Shown here one piece after another: positions 17,309 through 26,246 of a DNA stretch of 64,000 nt. The stretch covers positions 62,001 through 126,000 of the forward strand of contig NZ_SGWZ01000006.1 of NCBI RefSeq assembly GCF_004216755.1, in the 5' to 3' direction. Source of the DNA: Kerstersia gyiorum (GTDB taxonomy: Bacteria > Pseudomonadota > Gammaproteobacteria > Burkholderiales > Burkholderiaceae_B). Numbering within the stretch: position 1 is the stretch's first letter; the number at the start of each line of letters is the position of its first letter. Made by a program: the position numbers and the translations under genes. Under the pieces are notes generated by a model that saw only the letters and a list, made by a program, of their open reading frames with translations, searched no databases and had not been told where the DNA came from.

Positions 17309-18111
17309 GCGCCAAGCAACCTGACTCCGCGCTGGACTTCAAGAGCGCCACTCTTTATGCCGTGCGCCTAGTGCTGCGCGACGCCGCGCTCGACACGCTG
17401 AAGGCTGACCTGGAAAAGCGCATGGCCGATGTCGGCGCGCTGTTCGAGAACGAACCCGTGGTGATCGACGCCAGCGGTATTGCCGCCCCGCTGGACTGGC
17501 AAGCGCTGGCCGAAACGCTGCGCGAGCATCGTCTGCCTCCCATCGGCTTCATTGCCGATGAGGCCCAGCATGGCGCGGCGCGCGCCGCCGGCCTGGTGCC
17601 GGTGGACCTGTCGCCGCTGCCTGCCGCCCGCCCCGCTGCAATCGAACCCGCCGACGCGGCGTCCGCGCCGGTGCCGCACCAGCAAGGCGAAGTCGTGGCC
17701 AGCAAGGCTGCCCCCGCCGAAGCCGGCGAACCACCAGCTCCCGCCACCGGCGCCGGTGCCGCCATACCCCAGGCCTCGCGCTTGCCGGCCATGGTGCTGC
17801 GCCGGCCGCTGCGTTCCGGCCAACGGGTCTATGCCCGCCATGCCGACCTCGTCATCATCGGCATGGTCAGCAGCGGCGCAGAAATCATTGCCGACGGCAA
17901 TATCCATGTCTATGGCCCCCTGCGCGGCAAGGCCATGGCAGGTGCGCGCGGCGACACCGAGGCCCGGATCTTCGCCACGCAACTGGACCCGGAACTCATC
18001 GCCATTGCCGGCATTTACCGTGTCGTGGAAGAAAAGCTGCCCAGCGATGTGCACAACAAACCTGCCAGCGTCAGCCTGGATGGCGAAACCCTGACGGTTT
18101 CGCCACTCTAA
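17305..18111 (+). CDS. minC: MinC, septum-site-determining inhibitor of FtsZ
   Basis: 268 residues. N-terminal FtsZ-inhibiting domain (about 8-105; VVIDASGI, IGFIADEAQHGAA), an Ala/Pro/Glu-rich linker (about 110-160), and a C-terminal beta-helical domain (about 165-268; GQRVYARHADLVIIGMVSSGAEIIADGNIHVYGPLRGKAMAG without the full run here being needed for the call) that binds MinD and dimerises. The linker is long compared with E. coli MinC (231 residues). Start ATG overlaps the glnS stop; 107 bases separate it from minD. Confidence 0.94.
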   Translation: MSAKQPDSALDFKSATLYAVRLVLRDAALDTLKADLEKRMADVGALFENEPVVIDASGIAAPLDWQALAETLREHRLPPIGFIADEAQHGAARAAGLVPVDLSPLPAARPAAIEPADAASAPVPHQQGEVVASKAAPAEAGEPPAPATGAGAAIPQASRLPAMVLRRPLRSGQRVYARHADLVIIGMVSSGAEIIADGNIHVYGPLRGKAMAGARGDTEARIFATQLDPELIAIAGIYRVVEEKLPSDVHNKPASVSLDGETLTVSPL

Positions 18112-18218
18112 TGTGGCCGCAGTAACACCGCTTTACGCCTGAAAGCAGTGGTTTTTGTTACTTTTGCTTTACGATACAGGCTTGTACTTCCATTCATTCC
18201 TCAGAAGGTTCCTGATTC

Positions 18219-19034
18219 ATGACTCGCATCGTTGTGGTGACATCCGGCAAGGGCGGGGTAGGCAAGACCACCACCAGCGCCAGCTTTTCTTCAGGCCTGG
18301 CCCTGCGCGGCCACAAGACGGTTGTCATCGACTTTGACGTCGGCCTGCGCAACCTCGACCTCATCCTGGGCTGCGAGCGCCGCGTCGTCTATGACTTCGT
18401 CAACGTCATCCAGGGCGATGCCACGCTCAAGCAGGCGCTGATCAAGGACAAGCAGACCGACAACCTCTTCATCCTGCCCGCCTCGCAAACCCGCGACAAG
18501 GATGCCCTGACGCTGGAAGGCGTGGGCAAAGTTCTGGACGAACTGAAGGAAATGGGTTTCGAGTACATCGTCTGCGATTCGCCTGCCGGTATCGAAACCG
18601 GTGCGCTGATGGCCGCCTACTTCGCCGATGACGCGTTGGTGGTGACCAACCCCGAAGTTTCCTCGGTGCGCGACTCCGATCGCATCCTGGGCATTCTGTC
18701 GGCCAAGTCCAAGCGCGCCATCGACGGCGACGAACCGGTCCGCGAGTTCCTGCTGCTCACACGCTACAACCCCAAGCGTGTTTCCGAAGGTGAAATGCTG
18801 TCGCTGCAGGACATCGAGGATATCCTGCGCATCCGCCTGATCGGTGTCATTCCGGAATCCGAAGCCGTGCTGCAGGCCTCCAACCAGGGTATCGCCAGCA
18901 TTCACCTGGAAGGCGAGGACGTGTCGGAAGCCTACAAGGACGTCGTGGCCCGCTACCTGGGCGAAGACAAACCCCTGCGTTTCACGGACTACGAAAAACC
19001 CGGGCTGCTCAAGCGCCTGTTCGGAGGGAAGTAA
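18219..19034 (+). CDS. minD: MinD, membrane-associated division-site ATPase
   Basis: 271 residues, standard length. Deviant Walker A (SGKGGVGKTT) at about residues 7-16 with both lysines, a switch II-like DSPAGIE segment, and a C-terminal amphipathic membrane-targeting helix (LLKRLFGGK). With MinE it oscillates between poles and carries MinC. An SD-like AGAAGG precedes the ATG; minE follows after 3 bases. Confidence 0.97.
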   Translation: MTRIVVVTSGKGGVGKTTTSASFSSGLALRGHKTVVIDFDVGLRNLDLILGCERRVVYDFVNVIQGDATLKQALIKDKQTDNLFILPASQTRDKDALTLEGVGKVLDELKEMGFEYIVCDSPAGIETGALMAAYFADDALVVTNPEVSSVRDSDRILGILSAKSKRAIDGDEPVREFLLLTRYNPKRVSEGEMLSLQDIEDILRIRLIGVIPESEAVLQASNQGIASIHLEGEDVSEAYKDVVARYLGEDKPLRFTDYEKPGLLKRLFGGK

Positions 19035-19037
19035 CTC

Positions 19038-19313
19038 ATGTCTTTCCTCTCCTTCCTGCTGGGCCAGAAAAAGCCCACGGCCAATGTGGCCAAGGAGCGC
19101 CTGCAAATCATCCTGGCGCATGAACGCTCCGGCCGCGATTCGCCTGATTACCTGCCGCAGCTGCAACAGGAGTTGCTGGCGGTGATTTCCAAGTATGTGA
19201 ACATCAATCCGGACGACATCAAGGTCAACGTCGAACGCCAGGATAGCTTCGAAATCCTGGAAGTGAAGATCGAAATGCCGCAAAACACGCCCTCCGCAGA
19301 CCAGAAGGAATAG
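19038..19313 (+). CDS. minE: MinE, topological specificity factor
   Basis: 91 residues: an N-terminal membrane/MinD-interacting stretch ([29 protein letters not shown]) presented in the usual form, and a C-terminal dimerisation domain with VEVKIEMP-type ending ([10 protein letters not shown]). It stimulates MinD ATPase and drives the oscillation. It lies 3 bases after minD and 2 bases before yajQ, so all are one transcript. Confidence 0.95.
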   Translation: MSFLSFLLGQKKPTANVAKERLQIILAHERSGRDSPDYLPQLQQELLAVISKYVNINPDDIKVNVERQDSFEILEVKIEMPQNTPSADQKE

Positions 19314-19315
19314 GA

Positions 19316-19798
19316 ATGCCGAGTTTTGACGTCGTTTCCGAAGTCGATAAGCACGAACTGCGCAATGCGGTCGACCAGGCCAACCGCGAACTTTCCACCC
19401 GCTTCGACTTCAAGGGCGTGGCCGCCTCCTTCGAGCTGGAGGAATTCGTGGTCAACCTGTCGGCCCCCAGCGCATTCCAGCTAGGGCAGATGCGTGACAT
19501 TCTGCGCGGCCGCATGAGTGCGCGCAATATAGACACGCGCTGCCTGGAAGTGGCCGACCCGATCGAGAACCTGGGCGGTGCGCGCCAGAAAGTCACGGTC
19601 AAGCAAGGGATAGAGCAAGCGGTTTCCAAAAAACTGATTGCCGCCATCAAGGGCGCCAAGCTCAAGGTGGAAACCCAGATTGCCGGCGACAAGCTGCGCG
19701 TTACCGGCAAGAAACGTGACGATCTGCAGGCAGCCATCGCCCTGCTGCGCGGCACGGATGTCGAACTGCCGCTGCAGTTCAACAACTTCCGCGACTGA
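19316..19798 (+). CDS. yajQ: YajQ family nucleotide-binding protein
   Basis: 160 residues starting PSFDVVSEVDKHELRNAVDQ, the YajQ family signature, and ending LPLQFNNFRD. Two ferredoxin-like domains are expected. Family members bind nucleotides; some bind cyclic di-GMP and alter transcription regulator binding. It lies 2 bases after minE and is probably the last gene of the glnS-min transcript. Confidence 0.93.
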   Translation: MPSFDVVSEVDKHELRNAVDQANRELSTRFDFKGVAASFELEEFVVNLSAPSAFQLGQMRDILRGRMSARNIDTRCLEVADPIENLGGARQKVTVKQGIEQAVSKKLIAAIKGAKLKVETQIAGDKLRVTGKKRDDLQAAIALLRGTDVELPLQFNNFRD

Positions 19799-19811
19799 CC
19801 TCCCAGCCAGT

Positions 19812-19940
19812 GAAGAACTCCGGCCCGAGGGCCGGAGCTTCTCCGCCACCATACGGGGGCGCCTGCGGCGCCGTATGGATAATGCCTCGCTTGACCTCGG
19901 CCTGAAGGCCGAGGCTTGCGCTTAGGCCCGTGGTCAGGCA
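19812..19940 (+). repeat. Dispersed three-hairpin repeat, copy A
   Basis: Three consecutive hairpins follow yajQ: CTCCGGCCC/GGGCCGGAG (19818-19837); CCATAC, GGCGCC paired with GGCGCC, GTATGG (19849-19878); and CCTCGGCC-TGAA-GGCCGAGG (19895-19914). A shared tail, GTGGTCAGGCA, ends at 19940. Copy B at 45056-45182 has the middle hairpin and tail nearly unchanged, while the first and third hairpins differ in sequence but stay paired at the same places. This looks like a REP-type or structured-RNA element. I saw only these two copies. Confidence 0.65.
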
Positions 19941-19979
19941 AAAAGCGGCGCGTGGATGACTCCCCGCGCCGCTTTTCAT
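19940..19979. terminator. Bidirectional rho-independent terminator
   Basis: AAAAGCGGCGCG pairs with CGCGCCGCTTTT (19941-19952 with 19965-19976). T-runs exist on both strands (GCTTTTCATTT forward, GCTTTTTGCC reverse), so it can end the yajQ transcript and the convergent phosphodiesterase transcript. Confidence 0.8.
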
Positions 19980-19995
19980 TTCCCTTCAGATAGCC

Positions 19996-22380
19996 TTACT
20001 GCACCGTCACGACCACCGGCTCGGAGAAGATCGTGTACTGGCGCTCCCCGCCCAGCTTTTGGGTATGGCCAACCAGCACCGTCGCCTGACCGGCACTGGT
20101 GAAGATCAGCTGCCCCGCTTCATCGCGGTAGCTGGCCGTACTGTCCACCACCACCATGGACGAACTCTGTGCGGAGGCAGTCCTGCCATTCTGAAGCTGC
20201 AACGCCACCGCCAGCGCAGCCGGCGTGTTCTGCGCCAGCACCGGGGCGGCCGAGACCGGCGCCACCTGCACCGCATACTCGCTGAACCATTGCGCGTAAT
20301 CCGTCGTCAGGCCATTGGTGCCGTAAAGGTAGTAGTTTTCAGCCACGGCCTGATCACGGAAAGTCCACGGCCAGAAGGTCGTGCCGCGATGCTTGGCCGC
20401 CTCCATGATCTCACCGCTCAGGTTGCCATAGCTGGGGTTGAAAGTGGACGACATGGCCTGCGTACCGGCCAGGATACTGCGCAGTACCGCAGCGGTGGAG
20501 CCGGCAGGCGTGCTGGTCAGCAGGCCTGCCGACATTTCCGGCATGATGTCGCGCATGCGGCGCAGCTGGTCCTGGTGGAACGAGATCACGATGACCTGAT
20601 CCTGAACACCATGCTTTTCGATCAACGCCTTGAGCGGGGCAATGATGTTCGGATTGGCCGTCTTGATTTCAACGAATTGCGTCACGGGCTTGCCGCGCAA
20701 GGCCTCGAAAAATTCGTCGAGGGTCGGAATCGCCAGGCCCTGGGGCTTGGTGCGCAAGGCCTGCAATTCAGCCAGGGAGTAGCTTTCCACACTACCGGTG
20801 CCGGTTGTCGTGCGGTCCAGCGTGTCATCGTGGATGATGACCAGGCGGTTGTCCGTGGTCAGGTAGATATCCGACTCGACCGCATCAGCGCCCAATTCGA
20901 CAGCCTTCACGGCGCCTTCCAGCGTATTTTCGTCCACTTGCGAAGGAACGCCACGATGGCCGACCACCAGCGGCTTGCGCAGCAGAGTGTTGGCCGGGAA
21001 GCGTTGCAGCAATGCCGTGAAGACGTCGACATCCGGCGTGATGATGCCGTTGATACCCGTCGTCAGGATCTGCGCGGCCAGCTGCGGCGTCGTATTTTCC
21101 GACACGGCCCACGGCGTGATCAGCATGCGCTGCAGGTAGGCAACGGCATCGCGTTCCACCATGCGCTCAGGCAGGATGGCGATCTTGCTGCCGGAACGGT
21201 TGGTCTGCTGCACGACTGCCAGCAGGTCCTGGCGCGTATTGCGCAGCGCCGATTGACTCAGGTCCAGCGCCGTACGCGCCATCGGAATGTGCTCACGCGC
21301 CAGGGACAGCAGGCTGGCATCGCCAGAAATCAGCGTGAGGTCCACCAGGTTGCGCTCGGTGGCGACCAGCGCCAGTGCCTCGACCGTCTGCTTGTCGGCA
21401 ATCCGCAATGCAGGCAGTGCCGCCGGGCCTTGATCCAGCAATTGCGCCAGGGTACCCGCACTCTGGCCACCTGCGCTCGCCAGGTTCAGGGAAGCATCCA
21501 GGGCAAGCAGCACCCCGCCCGCGCCGCCAGGCTCGGCACCCGCAGCATCATGGGCCGCAATCAACGTCGGCGCCATGACCACGCCGCTCTCCACCTGCGG
21601 CGTCGGATAGATATCGCCCATACTGGGAAGCGCCTTGAGTTGTTCCTTGATGGTGATTTCCTCGACACGGATCACCGCGCCTGCGGCCTGGATACCGAAG
21701 GTGCCGGGTCGGACATCACTGATTTCCGCATCGTGCAGCAGCACACCATCGAGATACTGGCGCACTCGGCCATTGTAGGCTTCGATAGCCACCTTGTAGG
21801 TCTTGCCGGCATCCAGCGCTTCGGAGAACGCCGCCGTATGCGTCACGTTCCAGGCATTGTTGCTGCGATAGGCCAGTTCCGTACCATTCGAGGCCGCGGC
21901 ATTCTGGCGGAATGCCGCCTGGTAGTACGGTTCCAGGTTCGCCGTATCCGACACCCGGTACATAAAGGATACCCAGCGCGAATTGTTGTTGGCGGCAGTG
22001 ACCGTGAATTCGGCCTCCAGACGGAAATTCTGGGTGGCCGGCAAGGGCAGCGTGACAGCCGTTGCCGTGTAGTTGTCACCACGGCCATCGACAAACAGCG
22101 CACCATCCTTGACATAGGCAGCACCGCTCGCGCCGTTGTTCTGCTTCCAGCCGTCGGGCAAGGCCGTGCCGGCAAAGCTCTCCTGCAGCAGAACGGCAGG
22201 CTCCGGTTCGGGCTTCGGCTCGGGTTCCGGTGTTTCACCGCCGTTGCCGGGATTTTCCCCGCCGTTGCCGGGTTCCTCGACCGGCGGCTGTGTCGGATCA
22301 TTCACATCGTCATCCGATGAATGACAGGCAGCCAGCAGGACTGACATGGCAAGGGTCAGAGATAGTTGCGCGATTTTCAT
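19996..22380 (-). CDS. Multidomain lipoprotein glycerophosphodiester phosphodiesterase
   Basis: 794 residues from ATG 22380. Lipobox LLAAC near residue 19, then a Gly/Asn and Pro/Glu linker. Next is a beta-sandwich region (about 60-225) resembling LamG/concanavalin-like carbohydrate-binding folds (SFAGTALPDGWKQNNG, YLDGVLLHDAEIS). A middle region (about 240-465) reads like a decayed copy of the catalytic fold. The active GDPD domain (about 470-710) has VVGHRGVP (His475), ENTLEGAVKAVELGADAVESD and IIHDDTLDRTT. The C-terminal part is beta-rich. It is probably surface- or periplasm-facing and releases glycerol 3-phosphate from phosphodiesters. Monocistronic. Confidence 0.88.
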   Translation of the reverse strand: MKIAQLSLTLAMSVLLAACHSSDDDVNDPTQPPVEEPGNGGENPGNGGETPEPEPKPEPEPAVLLQESFAGTALPDGWKQNNGASGAAYVKDGALFVDGRGDNYTATAVTLPLPATQNFRLEAEFTVTAANNNSRWVSFMYRVSDTANLEPYYQAAFRQNAAASNGTELAYRSNNAWNVTHTAAFSEALDAGKTYKVAIEAYNGRVRQYLDGVLLHDAEISDVRPGTFGIQAAGAVIRVEEITIKEQLKALPSMGDIYPTPQVESGVVMAPTLIAAHDAAGAEPGGAGGVLLALDASLNLASAGGQSAGTLAQLLDQGPAALPALRIADKQTVEALALVATERNLVDLTLISGDASLLSLAREHIPMARTALDLSQSALRNTRQDLLAVVQQTNRSGSKIAILPERMVERDAVAYLQRMLITPWAVSENTTPQLAAQILTTGINGIITPDVDVFTALLQRFPANTLLRKPLVVGHRGVPSQVDENTLEGAVKAVELGADAVESDIYLTTDNRLVIIHDDTLDRTTTGTGSVESYSLAELQALRTKPQGLAIPTLDEFFEALRGKPVTQFVEIKTANPNIIAPLKALIEKHGVQDQVIVISFHQDQLRRMRDIMPEMSAGLLTSTPAGSTAAVLRSILAGTQAMSSTFNPSYGNLSGEIMEAAKHRGTTFWPWTFRDQAVAENYYLYGTNGLTTDYAQWFSEYAVQVAPVSAAPVLAQNTPAALAVALQLQNGRTASAQSSSMVVVDSTASYRDEAGQLIFTSAGQATVLVGHTQKLGGERQYTIFSEPVVVTVQ

Positions 22381-22492
22381 GGAACAAGGCACCAAAGTGG
22401 ACGAAAAGCGCAAGTCTAGGCAGCCAAGGTGGCAGGGCCATGACTGTACATCTACCGGTTGCAACCGCACGCGGCGTGCCTGGCGCGGCTCC

Positions 22493-22993
22493 CTAGATGT
22501 TCAGGGCCAGGGTTTCCTTGATCTCTTCCATGACGATATAACTGTGGGATTCGGCCGCCACCGGCAGCTTCTTGAGGATATCGCCCAACAAGCGCCGGTA
22601 TTCACGCATGCCGCCCAGCCTCGCCTTGACCAGATAATCGAAGCTGCCTGCGACCAGATGGCAGGCCTGCACGTCCGGCACCAGCATCAATTCCTTGCGA
22701 ACCTTCTCGAAAATTTCCTCGGATTTCGACGACAGGCGCAGCTCGACGAAAACCAGCAAGGGCTTGCCCAGCGCTTCGGGCGACACACTGGCGTGATAGC
22801 CGGTAATGACCCCGGCCCGTTCCATGCGCCGCACACGCTCGGCGCATGGGGTCGTCGACAGGCCCACCAGGGTAGCAAGCTCCGTCATCGGGATACGTCC
22901 CTGGCGTTGCAGGATGGCGAGGATTTTCCTATCCATGCGGTCCAGGGAGTGTTTTTCACTTTTATCATTCACGGCCGATTTCTCCCCCAGCAA
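22493..22993 (-). CDS. Lrp/AsnC family transcriptional regulator
   Basis: 166 residues close to E. coli Lrp along its length: helix-turn-helix GRIPMTELATLVGLSTTPCAERVRRMERAGVI is split over about residues 33-64, followed by the amino-acid-binding RAM domain with CHLVAGSFDYLVKAR and IVMEEIKET. ATG 22993 is used; a GTG eight codons in (VNDKSEKH) is a plausible shorter start. It is divergent from the permease-dadA-alr block, so control of alanine catabolism is likely; leucine or alanine would be the ligand. Confidence 0.9.
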   Translation of the reverse strand: MLGEKSAVNDKSEKHSLDRMDRKILAILQRQGRIPMTELATLVGLSTTPCAERVRRMERAGVITGYHASVSPEALGKPLLVFVELRLSSKSEEIFEKVRKELMLVPDVQACHLVAGSFDYLVKARLGGMREYRRLLGDILKKLPVAAESHSYIVMEEIKETLALNI

Positions 22994-23401
22994 TATTCAC
23001 TTTATTTACCTATCATTTTAGTTAAACAAACTGCTATCAAAGCCATACAATCCTGTTTTTACTGGATTTTTTACGCTTTGACAGCAGTGGGACACAAAAC
23101 CCGCCGCCACCGATGCAAAAAACTAGGCCCTGCCATGCGCAGCACTGGCCGCACCACGAGACCGCCTCCGCTGCGGCCACCGTGGCCGTCAGGCAAGTTC
23201 TCTTGCAGCTGCGCAATGAATGGGAATGGCAATCAGAACAAACCTGATGCCATGAATGCGACCAGGCTGGCGGAGGAGCCTGAGGCGCCAGTCTAGCCCC
23301 GCTCTCTCATTTGCATGCCAGCCCGCCTCACTCGGGCCGGCATGCAATGGCAGAGCGTGTGCCTGGCCCCTGTCAGCACAATCATAAGAATGGAGACATG
23401 A
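22994..23401. other. Divergent regulatory region, lrp-like gene to permease
   Basis: 408 bases with no convincing gene. The lrp-proximal 90 bases are notably A/T-rich (TTATTTACCTATCATTTTAGTTAAACAAAC and following), as expected for promoters and Lrp sites, though I cannot pick exact operators. The permease-proximal part holds a strong inverted repeat (separate entry). Weak open frames here lack ribosome sites. Confidence 0.5.
23311..23347. promoter_or_regulatory. 15-bp inverted repeat in the permease leader
   Basis: TTGCATGCCAGCCCG pairs with CGGGCCGGCATGCAA (one mismatch) around a 7-base loop. It ends 54 bases before the permease ATG. There is no T-run after it, so a leader hairpin affecting translation or stability, or a protein operator, is more likely than a terminator. 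Confidence 0.45.
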
Positions 23402-24805
23402 ATGTTTCGACGTAAATCGCTGGATACCCTGACGCAGCACGCCCCCGGGCATCGCCTGGTAAGGTCCCTGACCTGGGTACACCTCGTGGCGCTGGGTATC
23501 GGCGCCATCGTGGGTACCGGTATCTTCACCCTGGTCGGCGTCGGCGCCGAGCGCGCCGGCCCGGCTGTCCTGCTGTCCTTCATGGTGGCCGGGCTGGTCT
23601 GCGTCTGCGCGGCCCTGGCCTATGCCGAAATGGCAACGATGATGCCCGCCGCCGGCGGGGCCTATACCTACTCCTACGTCGCCCTCGGGGAAATCGTCGC
23701 CTGGGTGGTGGGCTGGTGCCTGATCCTCGAATACTCGCTCATCGTCAGTACTGTCGCAGTGGGCTGGTCCGGCTATATGGTCGGCTTCCTGACCGGCATG
23801 GGCATCAACCTGCCCCTGGCCATTTCCGCCGGGCCTGATGCTGGCGGAGTCATCAATCTGCCTGCCGTGCTCATCACCTTCCTGGTTGCCGGCCTGCTGA
23901 TCCGCGGCACCAAGGAAAGCGCTACCTTCAATGCCGTCCTGGTCCTGATCAAGCTTTCCGCACTGGCGCTGTTCGTCTTCATCGCCATACGGCACTTCGA
24001 CCTCACCAATATCGAACCCTTCATGCCCTACGGCTTCTTCAAATCCGTAGGCGAGGACGGCGTGGAACGTGGCGTCATGGCAGCCGCCGCCATCGTGTTC
24101 TTTGCCTACGCCGGCTTCGATGCCGTCGCCACCGCGGCCGAAGAAGCCAAGAACCCCGACCGCGACCTGGCCATCGGCATCGTTGGTTCCCTGCTGGGCT
24201 GCACCACCATTTACATCATTGTTTCGCTGGCTGCGCTGGGCGCCATGAGCTATCTGGCACTGGGCAACAGCGCCGAACCCCTGGCCCTGATCCTGCGCAA
24301 TATCGGCCAGGAAAAAATGGCAGTCGTCATTGCTGGCGCAGCCGTCATCGCGCTGCCGACAGTCTTGCTGGCCTTCCTGTATGGCCAGAGCCGGATCTTC
24401 TTCGTGATGGCGCGTGACGGCCTGCTGCCCAAGCAACTGGCTTCGGTCAACCCGAAGACCGGCACCCCGGTCGCCATCACCCTGATGACCACGGTACTGG
24501 TGGCCAGCCTGGCGGGCGTCGCCCGCCTGGACGAAATCGCTGCGCTCGCCAACGCGGGCACCCTGATGGCCTTCGTCGCCGTGGGCGCCAGCCTGCTGGT
24601 CATGCGCAAGCGCGAACCCAACCGAGTACGCCGCTTCCGCGCCCCGCTGGTCTGGGTGGTCGGCCTGGGCGCCATGGGCGGCTGCCTCTACCTGTTCTTC
24701 AGTTTGCCCACGAAGACCCTGATGTGGTTCTTCATCTGGAGCGCCATCGGCCTGGTCGTTTACGCGCTGTACGGCCGCAAGAAGAGCCTGTTGCAGCAGC
24801 AGTGA
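23402..24805 (+). CDS. APC-superfamily amino-acid permease
   Basis: 467 residues with about 12 membrane helices and the APC substrate-site motif in helix 1 (GIGAIVGTGIFTLVG, about residues 32-46) and the helix 6 stretch FFAYAGFDAVATAAEEAKNP. The closest look is the cationic amino acid transporter/YfnA group of proton-coupled importers. SD GGAGA sits about 6 bases before the ATG. Followed by dadA and alr on the same strand, it most likely imports alanine or a related amino acid, though substrate is not readable from sequence. Confidence 0.88.
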   Translation: MFRRKSLDTLTQHAPGHRLVRSLTWVHLVALGIGAIVGTGIFTLVGVGAERAGPAVLLSFMVAGLVCVCAALAYAEMATMMPAAGGAYTYSYVALGEIVAWVVGWCLILEYSLIVSTVAVGWSGYMVGFLTGMGINLPLAISAGPDAGGVINLPAVLITFLVAGLLIRGTKESATFNAVLVLIKLSALALFVFIAIRHFDLTNIEPFMPYGFFKSVGEDGVERGVMAAAAIVFFAYAGFDAVATAAEEAKNPDRDLAIGIVGSLLGCTTIYIIVSLAALGAMSYLALGNSAEPLALILRNIGQEKMAVVIAGAAVIALPTVLLAFLYGQSRIFFVMARDGLLPKQLASVNPKTGTPVAITLMTTVLVASLAGVARLDEIAALANAGTLMAFVAVGASLLVMRKREPNRVRRFRAPLVWVVGLGAMGGCLYLFFSLPTKTLMWFFIWSAIGLVVYALYGRKKSLLQQQ

Positions 24806-24938
24806 AGTGATTACCGTGCGGCGCGCCCAGCCCCTGGCTATCCGCGCCGCCCCCATACCTCAATGCAGAGGCTTTTGCATAGGTAGAACGTGACGGCCGC
24901 AGCAGGCCGCCCGGAAGCCATAGAACGGAGTTTTTCCC

Positions 24939-26237
24939 ATGAAAGTCATAGTCCTCGGCGGCGGCGTGATTGGCGTCACCAGCGCGTACTATCTTGCACG
25001 CGCCGGTATGCAGGTCACCCTGATCGACCGCGCGGCGGGTGCCGCCGATGAAACCAGTTTCGGCAACGCAGGCCAGATTTCCCCGGGGTATTCCACGCCC
25101 TGGGCAGCGCCGGGCATTCCGCTTAAGGCAATCAAGTGGCTGTTCCAGAAACATGCGCCCCTGGCCATCCGGCTGGACGGCAGCATGTACCAGCTGCGCT
25201 GGATGCTGGACATGCTGCGCAACTGCAACGCCGAACGCTATGCAATCAACAAGGAGCGCATGACACGCGTCGCGGAGTACAGCCGCGACTGCCTGCGCCA
25301 GCTGCGCGCCGACACCGGCATCCAATACGAACACCGCACCGGCGGCACGCTGCAACTGTTCCGCAACCAGGCGCAGATCGAAGCCGTGCAACGCGATATC
25401 GCCGTGCTGCAGGAATGCGGCGTGCCCTACGAACTGCTGACGCCCGATGAACTGCCGCGCGTGGAACCGGCGCTGGCCCAGGCCAAGGACCGTCTCACCG
25501 GCGGCCTGCGCCTGCCCAACGACGAAACCGGCGACTGCCACCTGTTCACTCGTGCGCTGGCCGAGATCGCCGCCCGCGAAGGCGTGGAATTCCACTGGAA
25601 CACCCCCATCGACGGCCTGCAGGTCGAAGGCGGCCGCATCACCGGCGTGCGTTCCGGGCAGCAGGTCTTCCAGGCCGACCGCTATGTGCTGGCGCTGGGC
25701 AGCTATTCGCGCGCCATGCTGCAGCCGCTGGAACTGGACCTACCGGTCTACCCCGTCAAGGGCTATTCCCTGACCGTACCGCTGGTCGACCCTGCGCTGG
25801 CACCGCAATCGACGGTGCTGGACGAAACCTATAAAATCGCCGTCACCCGCTTCGACCAGCGCATCCGCGTGGGCGGCATGGCCGAACTGGCCGGGTTCGA
25901 CCTGAGGCTGGACCCGCGCCGCCGCGCCACGCTGGAAATGGTCGTCAAGGATCTGTTCCCCGGCGGCGATGTACCCGCCGCGACCTTCTGGACCGGCCTG
26001 CGCCCCATGACCCCTGACAGCACGCCCATCATTGGTGCCACCCGTTATCCCAACCTGTTCCTGAATACCGGCCACGGTACGCTGGGATGGACCATGGCCT
26101 GCGGTTCGGGACGACTGATGGCGGACCTCGTCAGCGGCCGCGAACCGGAAATCAGCACCGAAGGCCTGGCACTGGACCGCTACCAGCAGCGTCGCAGCGC
26201 ACCAGCCACCACTTCCCCTGCCAATCAAACCCGATAG
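24939..26237 (+). CDS. dadA: D-amino-acid dehydrogenase, small subunit
   Basis: 432 residues, the E. coli DadA length. FAD-binding dinucleotide motif at the N-terminus ([19 protein letters not shown], about residues 4-22), the DadA-typical [19 protein letters not shown], and the C-terminal FAD contact [16 protein letters not shown]. It oxidises D-alanine and other D-amino acids to keto acids, passing electrons to the membrane quinone pool. The catabolic alanine racemase follows 9 bases after the stop, giving the classic dadA-dadX pair. Confidence 0.95.
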   Translation: MKVIVLGGGVIGVTSAYYLARAGMQVTLIDRAAGAADETSFGNAGQISPGYSTPWAAPGIPLKAIKWLFQKHAPLAIRLDGSMYQLRWMLDMLRNCNAERYAINKERMTRVAEYSRDCLRQLRADTGIQYEHRTGGTLQLFRNQAQIEAVQRDIAVLQECGVPYELLTPDELPRVEPALAQAKDRLTGGLRLPNDETGDCHLFTRALAEIAAREGVEFHWNTPIDGLQVEGGRITGVRSGQQVFQADRYVLALGSYSRAMLQPLELDLPVYPVKGYSLTVPLVDPALAPQSTVLDETYKIAVTRFDQRIRVGGMAELAGFDLRLDPRRRATLEMVVKDLFPGGDVPAATFWTGLRPMTPDSTPIIGATRYPNLFLNTGHGTLGWTMACGSGRLMADLVSGREPEISTEGLALDRYQQRRSAPATTSPANQTR

Positions 26238-26246
26238 GCCAGACTG

